A stretch of DNA of 64,000 bases from Croceivirga lutea. GTDB taxonomy: Bacteria; Bacteroidota; Bacteroidia; Flavobacteriales; Flavobacteriaceae. Each line of letters opens with the position of its first letter. The stretch's first letter is position 1. Shown piece after piece: positions 17,783-27,636 of the stretch. A model generated the notes under the pieces. That model did not search any database, was not told the origin of the DNA, and was given only the letters and a program-made list of their open reading frames with translations. Both the position numbers and the translations under genes were made by a program. The DNA lies in contig NZ_JACJUK010000004.1 of NCBI RefSeq assembly GCF_014235875.1, positions 1-64,000 on the forward strand. Reading direction: 5' to 3'.

Positions 17783-19147
17783 ATGCACGCAACGCAGGTA
17801 AAAAAAATATGGTTATTGGTCTACGGAATCCTTCCTATTGTGGCATGGGGACAAAACCCTATCGTGCCCAATAAAGGGCTTAATGATCCCCATGTGCATA
17901 TTTTTAATGATACGGCCTATGTGTATGCCTCCCATGATAAATCCCTAGAAAACAAACGATTTATTATGGAAGATTGGTGGGTCTGGTCGTCTCCCGATTT
18001 GGTCAATTGGACGTATAGAAACACCTTAACCCCACAAGAGACCTATATCGGCAAACCTTTTGAAGGATGCTGGGCCACCGATGTGGCCTACAAAAAAGGA
18101 AAATACTACTGGTATTTCTCTGAAAAAAACCAACAATCCGGGGTAATGGTGGGTGATTCGCCCATTGGACCATGGTCAGACCCTTTGGGTGAACCCTTGC
18201 TAAGCGAAGAACTTACTCCAACTGATGAATATGACATGGCAATTTTTGAAGAGGATGGGGAACACTATATCATTTTTGGAGTGTGGGACTATTACATCGC
18301 AAAGCTCAATTATGACATGATAAGCTTGGCCGAGGCACCCAGAAAAATAGAAATCTCTCATCCTAGGGGACCGTATAACCAAGACGGAAGCAACAGCGAA
18401 AAACCAACAGATGACAAACCCTTTGTACATCAATATAACGGAAAATACTACCTCTCATGGGGGTGTTTTTATGCCATGTCAGACAATTTATATGGACCCT
18501 ATGATTATAAAGGAAGTGTTATCAATGAAAACAGTTTTGCCCAGGGGTATGATGCCCCAACCTGGCCCAATGGATTTCTGCAGGGGCGTCACGGTTCCTT
18601 TTTCGAATGGCACAACCAATGGTATTATGCGTATTGCGACATCAGCCAAACCGGAAATCGATGGTTTAGGGATACCTTTATCAGTTACGTACATTTTAAG
18701 GATAACGGTGAAATGGCTCCGATTCGGGTAGATGGTACTGGAGTTGGAAATTACCACGCCAGTCAGTCAAGAATCGAAGCCGAAGATTATTTCAAAGCTG
18801 AAGGTTTTGAAAAAAAGGAACTGGAAGGCAACGGTTTTTCGGTTATCACCAATGCGCAAAAAAGCTATCTGAATTTTCCGAATATTAGAGGAGCGGCTGC
18901 ATTTAAGGGAATTGAGATACAAATAAAAATTCCGTTTGACACCACATACGAACTCGAAGTCAGAAGGGGCGTTCTTGCGGGGGACATTTTGAATACCATT
19001 ACCATCAATGCTATTTCGGCAACTGGTGGTTTTACTACTTTAAAAGTACCGATTACCGATTTGCAAGAAACTGAAGACCTATATCTGTTGTTCGCCCGAA
19101 AAAGTGGCACAGCACTTGAATTGGATAACTTAAAATTTTACAACTAA
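17783..19147 (+). CDS. GH43-like five-bladed propeller glycosidase with C-terminal CBM6-like domain
   Basis: The 454-residue secreted protein (signal to about residue 23) opens with GLNDPHVHIF, whose Asp35 matches the GH43 base. Asp151 in DEYDMAIF fits the pKa-modulating Asp. At the place of the acid Glu (usually EGP or EAP before a segment like NGKYYLSY) the sequence reads PTDDKPFVHQYNGKYYLSW. The canonical Glu therefore appears to be Asp (210 or 211). Residues 320-454 (SRIEAEDYFKAEG to ELDNLKFYN) are a CBM6-like sandwich. GH43 members release xylose or arabinose; a beta-xylosidase on ulvan fragments is the natural guess. The altered acid leaves activity uncertain. It lies 15 bases after the lipoprotein gene. 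Confidence 0.83.
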   Translation: MHATQVKKIWLLVYGILPIVAWGQNPIVPNKGLNDPHVHIFNDTAYVYASHDKSLENKRFIMEDWWVWSSPDLVNWTYRNTLTPQETYIGKPFEGCWATDVAYKKGKYYWYFSEKNQQSGVMVGDSPIGPWSDPLGEPLLSEELTPTDEYDMAIFEEDGEHYIIFGVWDYYIAKLNYDMISLAEAPRKIEISHPRGPYNQDGSNSEKPTDDKPFVHQYNGKYYLSWGCFYAMSDNLYGPYDYKGSVINENSFAQGYDAPTWPNGFLQGRHGSFFEWHNQWYYAYCDISQTGNRWFRDTFISYVHFKDNGEMAPIRVDGTGVGNYHASQSRIEAEDYFKAEGFEKKELEGNGFSVITNAQKSYLNFPNIRGAAAFKGIEIQIKIPFDTTYELEVRRGVLAGDILNTITINAISATGGFTTLKVPITDLQETEDLYLLFARKSGTALELDNLKFYN

Positions 19148-19171
19148 ACAGGAATAAAACAACGAACACTT

Positions 19172-21427
19172 ATGAAAAAAACGATTCTATTTCTTTTTGT
19201 CAGTCTAGGCTTTTGTCTTAATGCGCAGAACAAGAAAATGGCGTACAAAGATGCCTCCCTCTCGATTGAGGAACGTGTTGAAGATTTGCTGCCCAGAATG
19301 TCATTGGAGGAAAAAGTGGCGCAAATGCGGATTTTTCACGCCAATATCGGCGTGAAATCCGATGAGAAGGGCAAGATGGAATTATCCGAAAGGGTCATTG
19401 AAAAATTAAAATTGGGGATTGCGGGCATCAAGAATCCCGGAGAACATATTTCTCCGCTCGCAGCGGCAAAACTCAATAACGAGTTGCAGAAGTACATCAT
19501 GAAAAGCAATCGTTGGGGCATTCCGGCACTGTTCGTAACCGAATCCTATAATGGGGTCGATGCTGCAGGTTGCACCAAATTTGGACGACCCATTAATTCG
19601 GCCGCAACCTTTAATCCAGAACTGGTCAATCGTATTTGGGATGTTGTAGGTCGTGAGGCAAGGCTTAGGGGCATGCACATGTGCCACTCTCCGGAGGCAG
19701 ATTTAGTTCGTGACCCACGTTTTGGTAGAATGTCCGAAGCGTTTGGCGAGGACACCTATTTAACCACACAAATGGTATTGAATGCCATTAAAGGCGTACA
19801 AGGTGATTATGAAGGCTTGGGTAATGGCACCCATATTGGTGCCGTGGCCAAACACTTTGCAGGGTATGGACAAGTATTGGGTGGTTCCAATTTTGCAGCT
19901 ATTGAGATTTCGCCAAGAACATTGATCGATGAAATTTATCCTCCTTTTGAAGCGGCGGTAAAAGAAGCTAGAACGCTTGGGGTGATGGCATCTCACGGCG
20001 ATATCAATGGCATTGCCAGTCATGGTAATCCTGAGTTGTTAACCGGCGTGTTGCGTGACCAATGGGGATTTGATGGCTATGTCGTTTCCGATTCCAATGA
20101 CATTGCAAGACTCTATTATTTTATGAAAGTAGCCGAAAGTCCGGAAGCTGCAGCTTTAATGGGCTTGGTTGCCGGAATTGACATCGATTTATATGCTGAG
20201 GATTCGTATGCCTACCTACCCGAGATGGTCAAGAAAGACCCCTCCATAGAAAAAATGATAGACCGTTCCGTGCGACGTGTGTTACGGACAAAAATGATTT
20301 TGGGGCTTTTCGACAATCCGTTTATCGATGTAAAAAAAGTAGAGAAAGAAGTACGTTCGGCATCGTCCTTAGCTTTGGCAGAAGAGGCCGATTTGGAGTC
20401 CATCATTCTATTGAAAAACGAGAAAAACACCCTTCCATTGGCTAAGAAAACACAAAAAATAGCACTTTTAGGGCCTTTATTGGATGAAGGAACTCAAAAA
20501 GCATTTGAATCTGTCACCGGAAGTCAAGTGAGGTATGTCACGGATAAAGGTTTTGAATTGACAGATGGTAACAAAGGCGTGCCCGCTGTATTACCCACCG
20601 ATGAAAAAGCCTTAGAGCGACTCACCAATCTGGCAAAAGAGGCAGATGTTACTATCTTATTTTTAGGTGGAGATGAATTTACGGCTAAAGAAGCTTATTT
20701 CAATAACGCTTTGGGCGACCGCGCCACTATTGAGCCTGTTGGGCCACAAGATGAGTTGGTCAAGCGTATTAAAGCGTTGGAGAAACCCGTAATTATCGTC
20801 TTAAAACACCGCAGAACCTTGGCCATAAATATTATGGCAGAACAAGCCGATGCTATTCTTGATGCCTGGGACTTAAGCGAAATGGGCGACACGGCCATGG
20901 CTAAAGTCATTTTTGGCGAAGTTTCGCCTTCCGGGAAACTACCGGTTACCGTGCCACGTTCCATTGGTCAGTTACCATTCCATTACAGCATGAAAGAAAT
21001 CAATAACAAGAAAGGCTATCTCTTTTTGGAAGATGGGCCTTTATACCCTTTCGGTTTCGGATTAAGCTACAGTCCATTTTCTTATGAAGATGTCATACTT
21101 TCATCTACAGAAATAACACCTAGCTCAGAAATTACAGTAAGCGTCAAAGTGACCAACACCGGTAAAATGAAAGCCAAAGAAGTGGTACAACTCTATATAA
21201 AAGATGAAATTGGCTCCGTTACCCGACCGGACAAGGAATTGAAAGGCTTTGAAAAAATCACCTTGAATCCCGGGGAATCCAAGACCGTCAGTTTTACGAT
21301 TACTCCCAAAATGTTGGAATTTACGGGCTTGACCATGGAGAAAATATTGGAAGCAGGCGATTACACCGTTATGGTAGGTACTTCCTCAAAAGAAGGACTG
21401 ACCGCAAGATTTAGATTGGAAAAATAA
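19172..21427 (+). CDS. GH3 beta-glycosidase (xylosidase/glucosidase type)
   Basis: The 751-residue protein has a signal peptide ([19 protein letters not shown]). It shows the usual GH3 order: TIM barrel ([42 protein letters not shown]), alpha/beta sandwich and C-terminal fibronectin-III-like domain ([16 protein letters not shown]). The nucleophile is Asp307 in GYVVSDSND, where many members have SDW. It removes terminal beta-linked glucose or xylose in the periplasm. Together with GH43 it could clear xylose from ulvan oligosaccharides. It belongs to the GH106 operon, 24 bases after GH43. Confidence 0.9.
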   Translation: MKKTILFLFVSLGFCLNAQNKKMAYKDASLSIEERVEDLLPRMSLEEKVAQMRIFHANIGVKSDEKGKMELSERVIEKLKLGIAGIKNPGEHISPLAAAKLNNELQKYIMKSNRWGIPALFVTESYNGVDAAGCTKFGRPINSAATFNPELVNRIWDVVGREARLRGMHMCHSPEADLVRDPRFGRMSEAFGEDTYLTTQMVLNAIKGVQGDYEGLGNGTHIGAVAKHFAGYGQVLGGSNFAAIEISPRTLIDEIYPPFEAAVKEARTLGVMASHGDINGIASHGNPELLTGVLRDQWGFDGYVVSDSNDIARLYYFMKVAESPEAAALMGLVAGIDIDLYAEDSYAYLPEMVKKDPSIEKMIDRSVRRVLRTKMILGLFDNPFIDVKKVEKEVRSASSLALAEEADLESIILLKNEKNTLPLAKKTQKIALLGPLLDEGTQKAFESVTGSQVRYVTDKGFELTDGNKGVPAVLPTDEKALERLTNLAKEADVTILFLGGDEFTAKEAYFNNALGDRATIEPVGPQDELVKRIKALEKPVIIVLKHRRTLAINIMAEQADAILDAWDLSEMGDTAMAKVIFGEVSPSGKLPVTVPRSIGQLPFHYSMKEINNKKGYLFLEDGPLYPFGFGLSYSPFSYEDVILSSTEITPSSEITVSVKVTNTGKMKAKEVVQLYIKDEIGSVTRPDKELKGFEKITLNPGESKTVSFTITPKMLEFTGLTMEKILEAGDYTVMVGTSSKEGLTARFRLEK

Positions 21428-21456
21428 ACAAGAACATAGAAATCAATACAACAAAT

Positions 21457-22575
21457 ATGAAGCGATTACATAAACCAATGAGCAAAAGCATACTACTGTT
21501 TTTCTTAGCGTGCCTCGGGCTAAATGCCCAGAACACCATAAATAAAGAAAACATTGAAAAGGCAATGGTGCGGGCGATGGAATGGCAAGAAGCCCATCCT
21601 ATTTTTGCACTTGCTCCTACCGATTGGACCAATGGTGCCTATTATGTGGGTGTCACCAGAGCACACCAAACGACCAAGAATCCTATATTCTTGGCAGCTT
21701 TGAAAACGGCTGGCTATCGCAATGAATGGAAACCGCTGTACAGAACCTACCATGCCGATGATGTGGCCATTTCGTATGCCTATTTATACGCCAATTCCAC
21801 TAGAAAAAACTTGGTGGATTTAGGGCCGACAAAAGCATTCTTGGATACCCATTTGTACGAACCCAACAAATGGAAAGATGGCACCGACCCCAATAAGGAA
21901 AAAAAGATATTATGGTGGTGGTGTGATGCCCTCTTTATGGCGCCGCCCGTAATCACGGAATACGCTAAGCAAACCGGGGAACAAAAGTACCTCGATGCCA
22001 TGCACAAATATTACATGGAAACCTATAACTTGTTATACGACAAAGAAGAACATCTTTTCGCCAGGGATACCCGTTACCAATGGGGTGTCAACGAAAAAGA
22101 CCTCAAAGAACCCAATGGTAAAAAAATATTTTGGGCACGTGGAAACGGATGGGTTTTGGGCGGACTTGCCCTAGTATTGACAGACCTTCCCGAAGATTAT
22201 AAACACCGTGATTTCTACGTTAACCTGTACAAGGAAATGGCGGCAAGAATTAAAGAGATACAGCATGAGGACGGACTCTGGAGAACCAGTTTACTTTCAC
22301 CGGAATCCTGGAATCACGGTGAAGTGAGTGCCAGTGGCTTTTATACTTTCGCCCTAGCTTGGGGTGTCAATAACGGACTTTTGAACAAAGCGGAGTACGG
22401 CCCAGCCGTAAAGAAAGCGTGGAACGCTCTGATTGCCTGTCAACATGAAAACGGCATGGTAGGTTGGGTACAGGACATTGGTGCCGACCCACAGCCGGCA
22501 ACAGCAGATAGCTGGCAGAATTATGGCACAGGAGCCTTTTTATTGGCAGGCAGTGAATTGCTAAAAATGGACTAG
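21457..22575 (+). CDS. GH105 unsaturated uronyl hydrolase
   Basis: The 372-residue secreted protein is an (alpha/alpha)6 barrel. Family marks are [27 protein letters not shown] with the catalytic Asp, and [16 protein letters not shown]105 hydrates the double bond of a terminal 4,5-unsaturated uronate left by a lyase, so that the residue falls off as 5-keto-4-deoxyuronate. It therefore acts directly after the PL28 lyase and feeds KduI/KduD. ATG 21481 is an alternative start giving a tidier signal peptide ([18 protein letters not shown]). The stop codon shares its last base with the GTG start of the next gene. Confidence 0.92.
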   Translation: MKRLHKPMSKSILLFFLACLGLNAQNTINKENIEKAMVRAMEWQEAHPIFALAPTDWTNGAYYVGVTRAHQTTKNPIFLAALKTAGYRNEWKPLYRTYHADDVAISYAYLYANSTRKNLVDLGPTKAFLDTHLYEPNKWKDGTDPNKEKKILWWWCDALFMAPPVITEYAKQTGEQKYLDAMHKYYMETYNLLYDKEEHLFARDTRYQWGVNEKDLKEPNGKKIFWARGNGWVLGGLALVLTDLPEDYKHRDFYVNLYKEMAARIKEIQHEDGLWRTSLLSPESWNHGEVSASGFYTFALAWGVNNGLLNKAEYGPAVKKAWNALIACQHENGMVGWVQDIGADPQPATADSWQNYGTGAFLLAGSELLKMD

Positions 22576-23783
22576 TGCGAAGCAGAACGTCCGTTTATAG
22601 AATCCCTTTACTATTGGGCATATGCTTTTTTATGCAAAGCAATGCCCAATTGACCAATTTGGATTATGATAAGTTGGTAAGGGTCAAAAATGCCATTAAA
22701 AATGGGGATGTTCGTTATGTGTCGGCCTACAAGAAGCTCATTAGCCAAGCGGATGAAGCTTTGGATGAAGGTCCTTTTTCTGTACTGCAAAAAAAATTGG
22801 TTGCGGCCAGTGGTGACAAACATGATTATTTAAGTTTGGCACCCTATTGGTGGCCAGATCTGGAAAAAGAGGACGGCCTGCCTTGGATTCGTAAAGATGG
22901 AATTGTAAATCCCATGACCAAGGGCGATAACGTGGACGACCTTGCAAAAGACAAAATGGTCAATAATGTTAAGGTACTTTCACTGGCCTATTTTTTTACA
23001 GGTAAAAAACGCTATGCCCGCAAGGTTAACGAGCTTTTAAAGGTTTGGTTTTTAGATGAAGCTACCCGAATGAACCCCAATCTGAACTATGCGCAGGGCA
23101 TACCCGGTAAAAACACGGGAAGGGGTTTTGGTATTATTGAGTTTTCTGGCGTGGTACATATTATCAATGCCATAGAATTCTTGGAGTTGAAATACAAGCT
23201 CCCAAAAGAGCTGGGCACAGGATTGCGACTATGGTTAAGTGATTACCTAACTTGGTTGCAGACCAGTGAATTTGGCATTTTTGAAAAAACAAGGTCTAAC
23301 AACCATGGTTCCCTCTATGATGCACAACTGGTCTCCTTATTGCTTTTTTTTGATAGGAAAGAAGAGGCAAAATCAGTGTTGAATTCGGTTTTTAAGGAAC
23401 GTATAGCACCACAAATAGAATCAGATGGTAGCCAACCCCACGAATTAAAACGAACCAAGGGATTAACATACAGCATTTTAAATTTATCTGCCTTGAACCG
23501 ATTAGCCTTTTATGGCAAAAAAGTGGGTGTCGATATTTGGGGCCGTGTTTCAGCAGAAGGGGATATGCAGAAGGCCTACAATTTTTTATATCCCTATTTG
23601 GACGAAAAGAATAACTGGCCCCATGAGCAACTCGGAAGTATGGAAAAGGCCTTGGAACGATTACGAAGATTGTTCGTAAATTCAGGGAGCATGCTGGAAA
23701 TACCGAGGTACTGCAACATCGCAGCGCAATTAAAAGATTTAGATGATACCCAACAATTAATGTATCCCTGCATAGGAGAATAA
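22575..23783 (+). CDS. Alginate-lyase-fold protein (PF05426 type), putative polyuronate lyase
   Basis: The 402-residue protein starts with GTG, which overlaps the previous stop by one base (TAGTG). No ATG precedes the signal peptide (SVYRIPLLLGICFFMQSNAQ), so GTG is well supported. The mature part is an alpha-barrel of the Alginate_lyase domain: YLSLAPYWWPD near the start, then RSNNHGSLYDAQLVSLL. The NNH motif matches catalytic Asn/His of PL5/PL38-like enzymes. Members cleave alginate or glucuronan by beta-elimination. Here a glucuronate- or iduronate-containing oligosaccharide is the likely substrate. Exact PL family needs profile comparison. Confidence 0.8.
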   Translation: MRSRTSVYRIPLLLGICFFMQSNAQLTNLDYDKLVRVKNAIKNGDVRYVSAYKKLISQADEALDEGPFSVLQKKLVAASGDKHDYLSLAPYWWPDLEKEDGLPWIRKDGIVNPMTKGDNVDDLAKDKMVNNVKVLSLAYFFTGKKRYARKVNELLKVWFLDEATRMNPNLNYAQGIPGKNTGRGFGIIEFSGVVHIINAIEFLELKYKLPKELGTGLRLWLSDYLTWLQTSEFGIFEKTRSNNHGSLYDAQLVSLLLFFDRKEEAKSVLNSVFKERIAPQIESDGSQPHELKRTKGLTYSILNLSALNRLAFYGKKVGVDIWGRVSAEGDMQKAYNFLYPYLDEKNNWPHEQLGSMEKALERLRRLFVNSGSMLEIPRYCNIAAQLKDLDDTQQLMYPCIGE

Positions 23784-23811
23784 CATTGCTATTTAAAAAG
23801 AGTACCGAAGA

Positions 23812-25134
23812 ATGAAAAAAGATACCACAGAAAAAAACCAAAGAACAACTGGAGTTTCCAGAAGGAAATTTATTCGCAATACCGCCCTTGCCACAGGTTT
23901 AATAAGCATTGTCCCAAGACACGTTTTGGGTAGGGGGTTTATGCCTCCAAGCGATAAAATAAATCTTGGTTATATAGGTTTGGGTAAGCAAGGTGGTATC
24001 CTAGCCAACAAATTTCTGAGTAATACGGAGGCCCAAATCGTAGCAGGCGCAGAAGTTTGGACTTCAAAACAAACATGGTTCAAACGACTTGTAGAAGGCT
24101 ATTATGCCGAAAAAAGAAACGTTTCTAACTATAACGGAGTCACTACCTATTTGGAATACGGAGAACTATTGGAACGAAATGATATTGATGCCGTAGTCAT
24201 CGCCACCCCGGACCATTGGCATGCCATACAAGCTATAGACGCCATGAAATCGGGCAAAGATGTATACTGCGAAAAACCAATGACCAATACTATCGATGAC
24301 GGACGGAAAATGGTGGATGCCAAAGAAAAATACAGCCGTATCGTTCAAATTGGTAGCATGCAACGGTCTTGGGAAAAATTCAGAAAGGCACAGGAAATAG
24401 TAAGCTCAGGAAAACTTGGGGAAATCAAAAAAGTTTTGGTCAATGTGGGCGACCCCTACCGTCCTTATGACCTTCCTTTTCAAGAAACTCCCACGGGTGT
24501 AGATTGGAATCTTTGGTGCGGTCCTGCGCCTTTGATCAGTTATCATGACACCATCGCCCCAGAAGTGGTAAAAACCTACCCGGCGTGGCGCGATTTCAAG
24601 GAAACCGGTGGCGGGCGAATCGCAGATTGGGGCACACACATGTTCGATATTGCACAATGGTGCCTGGGAATGGACAAAACCGGCCCCATTTCCTTTATTC
24701 CACCAAAAGATCCTAAGGCAGTACGAGGACTTCGTATGTTCTATAAAAACGGAATTAAAATGGTGCACGAAGATTTTGGTCGTGGATGTGCCGTACGCTT
24801 TATTGGAACCGAGGGAGAATTGGATGTAAGCCGTGGGTTTTTGGAAACACGACCGGAAACCATTCTTCTCCCCAATGGAGGAGACCCCAAGGGCATGTTC
24901 AAAGACCAAGGAAACCACTACCAAAATTGGTTGGACGCCATTAAAACCAGGCAAGAACCTATTTGTAGCGTAGAAACAGGACACCGCTCCGCAACCATTT
25001 GCAACGTAGCGAATATCGCTTACGAACTAGGAAGGTCGTTGGAATGGAATCCGGTTAAGGAAAAATTCAAAGGGGATTCCGAAGCCAATAAAATGAGGAA
25101 ACGGAAGAAACGCAAATACGCAAAACATCAATAG
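23812..25134 (+). CDS. Tat-exported Gfo/Idh/MocA family oxidoreductase
   Basis: The 440-residue product carries a twin-arginine signal (SRRKFIRNTALATGL). A Rossmann domain follows (NLGYIGLGKQGGILANKF, then AVVIATPDHWHAIQAI and GKDVYCEKPMTN). The C-terminal alpha/beta sheet domain holds WADWGTHMFDIAQW-like residues (RIADWGTHMFDI). EKP contains the usual catalytic Lys. Members oxidise or reduce sugars with tightly bound NAD(P), and exported ones include retaining glycosidases that use NAD (GH109-like). It sits between the lyase-like gene and RhaM in the GH106 operon. The sugar is unknown. Confidence 0.82.
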   Translation: MKKDTTEKNQRTTGVSRRKFIRNTALATGLISIVPRHVLGRGFMPPSDKINLGYIGLGKQGGILANKFLSNTEAQIVAGAEVWTSKQTWFKRLVEGYYAEKRNVSNYNGVTTYLEYGELLERNDIDAVVIATPDHWHAIQAIDAMKSGKDVYCEKPMTNTIDDGRKMVDAKEKYSRIVQIGSMQRSWEKFRKAQEIVSSGKLGEIKKVLVNVGDPYRPYDLPFQETPTGVDWNLWCGPAPLISYHDTIAPEVVKTYPAWRDFKETGGGRIADWGTHMFDIAQWCLGMDKTGPISFIPPKDPKAVRGLRMFYKNGIKMVHEDFGRGCAVRFIGTEGELDVSRGFLETRPETILLPNGGDPKGMFKDQGNHYQNWLDAIKTRQEPICSVETGHRSATICNVANIAYELGRSLEWNPVKEKFKGDSEANKMRKRKKRKYAKHQ

Positions 25135-25144
25135 AAAGAACAGC

Positions 25145-25459
25145 ATGCAACGACTCGCTTTTAAAATGAAATTGAATCCTGGGCAAAAGGAAGACTATAC
25201 GAAACGTCACAACGAATTATGGCCCGAGCTAAAAAAATTATTGAAAGATGCAGGAGTTAGTGAATACTCCATATTCATAGATGAAGATACCGATACGCTT
25301 TTTGCCTTTCAAAAAGTTTCTGGTGATGGCGGTTCACAAGATTTGGCGAGTAACCCTATTGTTCAAAAATGGTGGGCCTTTATGGCGGATATTATGGAGA
25401 CAAATCCAGATAATTCCCCTATCTCTAAACCGCTTGAAGAGGTGTTTTTTATGGAGTGA
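25145..25459 (+). CDS. rhaM: L-rhamnose mutarotase
   Basis: The 104-residue protein matches RhaM in length and sequence: Tyr18 and His22 in YTKRHNELWPEL, VQKWWAFMADIM and the C-terminal NPDNSPISKPLEEVFFME. It interconverts alpha- and beta-L-rhamnopyranose in the cytoplasm so that the isomerase receives the right anomer. It is the last gene of the GH106 operon, 10 bases after the oxidoreductase, and shows that the operon releases free rhamnose. No rhamnose isomerase gene is in the window. Confidence 0.95.
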   Translation: MQRLAFKMKLNPGQKEDYTKRHNELWPELKKLLKDAGVSEYSIFIDEDTDTLFAFQKVSGDGGSQDLASNPIVQKWWAFMADIMETNPDNSPISKPLEEVFFME

Positions 25460-25515
25460 TTTCCCGAAAGTTTTTCACCAAAGCCATCACGACGTCTATT
25501 CTTATGATGGCGATA

Positions 25516-25560
25516 CAGTACGGTACAGGATATCAAAATGTTCAAGTCTTTTTATTATTG
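25516..25560 (+). promoter_or_regulatory. Shared-regulon promoter C, unknown toroid protein
   Basis: CAGTACGGTACAGGATA (25516-25532), 20 bases, then TATTATTG (25553-25560), one base off TAnnTTTG. The element is nearly identical over 17 bases to promoter A in front of the ulvan lyase. The start codon at 25594 follows 34 bases after the -7 box. Confidence 0.76.
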
Positions 25561-25593
25561 ATACTATTCAAGTAAAACCGAACACCAATTTTT

Positions 25594-27513
25594 ATGGAAA
25601 GACGCAGCTTTACCCAACTTTCACTTCTGGCCAGCATGGGGCTCTTGGTACCCTTACATGCCTGCAAGGACAACGAAAAAGAGACCACCGAAAACCTATC
25701 GGAGGAAATCCCTTTTGAAACCTTGTCAGCCGAACTACTGACCACGTGGTGCGATGGGATGTTGGCCACCCAAATCAATGACCCAGAAAATCCGGAACTG
25801 CATGGGGCATTGTACTGCGAAGCCTGCGATAGAATACACGGCCGTTGTATGGATGCGGTCTATCCGTTTCTATATATGGCCGACACCACAGGGGAACAAA
25901 AATATTTGGATGCTGCAATCAATGTTATGAAATGGTCAGAAAATGTTTCAAAACCCGATGGAAGTTGGACAGTGGTTCCTAATCCAGAATCATGGTCTGG
26001 GATTACCGTTTTTGGGGCCATTGCATTGGCAGAAGCATTACATCATCATGGTCATATTCTACCTGAGGAAATTAAACTAGAATGGACCGAACGACTGAAG
26101 AAGGCCGCTGATTTTGTACATAAAACGTTCAATATAGATTACAGCCATACCAACTATCCGATTACCGCGGTTTATGGTCTTCATTTGTGGGGTGAAATGT
26201 TTGACAATGCAGCATATTTAAATCATGCAAGAGAACTTGCTAATGAATTTCCTGGAAGGCTTACCCAACCCAACCATATCATTTTCGGGGAGAACAAACC
26301 AGCCACTGAGCCTAGTGAAAAAGGTCTTCTTCCCGTTGATTTGGGATACAATGTGGAGGAAACCTTAAATGGTATTGCCCTGTATGCCGTAGCAGTAAAA
26401 AATGATGAACTTTTAGCCTTGTTGGAAAAATCGATGGAAGGCCATTTAGAGTTTATGTTGCCCGATGGTGCGTGGGACAATAGTTGGGGAACCCGACAAA
26501 ACAAATGGAGCTATTGGGGCAGTCGCACTACCGACGGATGTCAACCCGCCTTTGCCCTGATGGCGGATAGAAATAAAGCCTTTGGTACCACCGCTTATTT
26601 AAGTACTGAACTGTTGCAGCGTTGCACTGTTGACGGACTTTTGGCAGGAGGGCTACATTATGGGTCGCACGGTGTTTTGCCCTGTCTGCATCATAGTTTT
26701 GCACATGCCAAATCACTGGCCTTTGTGTTGGATAATAGCAAAGAACTTCCCGCGATTACCAAAAGTGAACCCTTGCCCAGAAGTGGAACGTACGGCATTA
26801 AACACTTTTCTGACCTTGATGTTTGGTTAGTTTCTACGGGGCCATGGCGGGCTACGGTTTCATCAAATGATGTTGTCTTTAAAAAACCACTATCTCAAGC
26901 TGCTACTGGAGGTTCGCTTGCGGTGCTTTGGCATGAAAAAGTAGGGCCTTTGTTTACCGCAAGTATGGCCGAATATCTTTTGGTAGAACCCTATAACCAA
27001 CAGCCACAACCCGACGATGAAGATATCGCCTTAACCCCAAGAATTGAGGTAAAAAATGACGAGCGTTGGTTCACCAATTTGTATGATAGAAAAGCGGATG
27101 TTTTAACAAGTCAGGCCCCAGGAAAATCTGTTGTAAGTGTAAAAACACAGCTGACCGATAACGAGCAAAAAGTATTGGATGATGCTCAGTTCTATCTCAC
27201 CTATAGTTTTGAGGATGAGTTGACAAAAATCACGGCTATGACTAAAACTTGGAACCCAACCTCTGGTGTTGCTTCTTTGGTGTTGCCTTTGATATCGCCC
27301 AATCATGAAAAAGTCGTACAAGTTTCCAAGCAAGAAATCGAGGTGCATAAAAAAGGAGGAAGAGTAGTGATTTCAGCCAATGCACCGATTACCCTAATGA
27401 AGACCAAAAAGAGTAGGGTATTCAATATGGTGCCGGGTATGGAAGCCATTCCGCTACAAATTGATTTTGAAGAAGGCATGGATTCAATTGAATGTAGCAT
27501 CAAGGTGGTGTAA
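25594..27513 (+). CDS. Secreted lipoprotein with alpha-toroid and beta-sandwich, possible polysaccharide lyase
   Basis: I do not recognise the family of this 639-residue protein. The signal has both a twin Arg (ERRSF) and a lipobox (PLHAC). Residues about 50-400 are helical repeats as in alpha-toroid lyases and glycosidases: ALYCEACDRIHGRCMDAVYPFLYMA, WGTRQNKWSYWGSRTTDG and LPCLHHSFAHAKSL. Residues about 400-639 are beta-rich. This layout resembles heparinase-like and other toroid-plus-sandwich polysaccharide lyases. Conserved-looking His, Tyr and Arg residues could form an active site, but this is inference. It has its own copy of the shared promoter and no co-transcribed neighbour, so the cell treats it as a separate unit of the regulon. 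Confidence 0.68.
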   Translation: MERRSFTQLSLLASMGLLVPLHACKDNEKETTENLSEEIPFETLSAELLTTWCDGMLATQINDPENPELHGALYCEACDRIHGRCMDAVYPFLYMADTTGEQKYLDAAINVMKWSENVSKPDGSWTVVPNPESWSGITVFGAIALAEALHHHGHILPEEIKLEWTERLKKAADFVHKTFNIDYSHTNYPITAVYGLHLWGEMFDNAAYLNHARELANEFPGRLTQPNHIIFGENKPATEPSEKGLLPVDLGYNVEETLNGIALYAVAVKNDELLALLEKSMEGHLEFMLPDGAWDNSWGTRQNKWSYWGSRTTDGCQPAFALMADRNKAFGTTAYLSTELLQRCTVDGLLAGGLHYGSHGVLPCLHHSFAHAKSLAFVLDNSKELPAITKSEPLPRSGTYGIKHFSDLDVWLVSTGPWRATVSSNDVVFKKPLSQAATGGSLAVLWHEKVGPLFTASMAEYLLVEPYNQQPQPDDEDIALTPRIEVKNDERWFTNLYDRKADVLTSQAPGKSVVSVKTQLTDNEQKVLDDAQFYLTYSFEDELTKITAMTKTWNPTSGVASLVLPLISPNHEKVVQVSKQEIEVHKKGGRVVISANAPITLMKTKKSRVFNMVPGMEAIPLQIDFEEGMDSIECSIKVV

Positions 27514-27529
27514 GTGAGTTTCATTGCCC

Positions 27530-27571
27530 GTTAGTGCAGGACGGTTCACCAGTGAATTAATTGTAAAATTG
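27530..27571 (+). promoter_or_regulatory. Shared-regulon promoter G, acid-sugar operon
   Basis: GTTAGTGCAGGACG (27530-27543), 20 bases, then TAAAATTG (27564-27571), one base off TAnnTTTG. The element differs from the consensus at the third base (GTGCAGGAC for GTACAGGAT), so this copy is weaker. Spacing is exactly as in the others. Start codon at 27637. Confidence 0.6.
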
Positions 27572-27636
27572 ACTACAATGCCATCGTGGCTATAGACCTA
27601 AGTATTATAAATAATAACAAATAAGAAAATCAAAGC

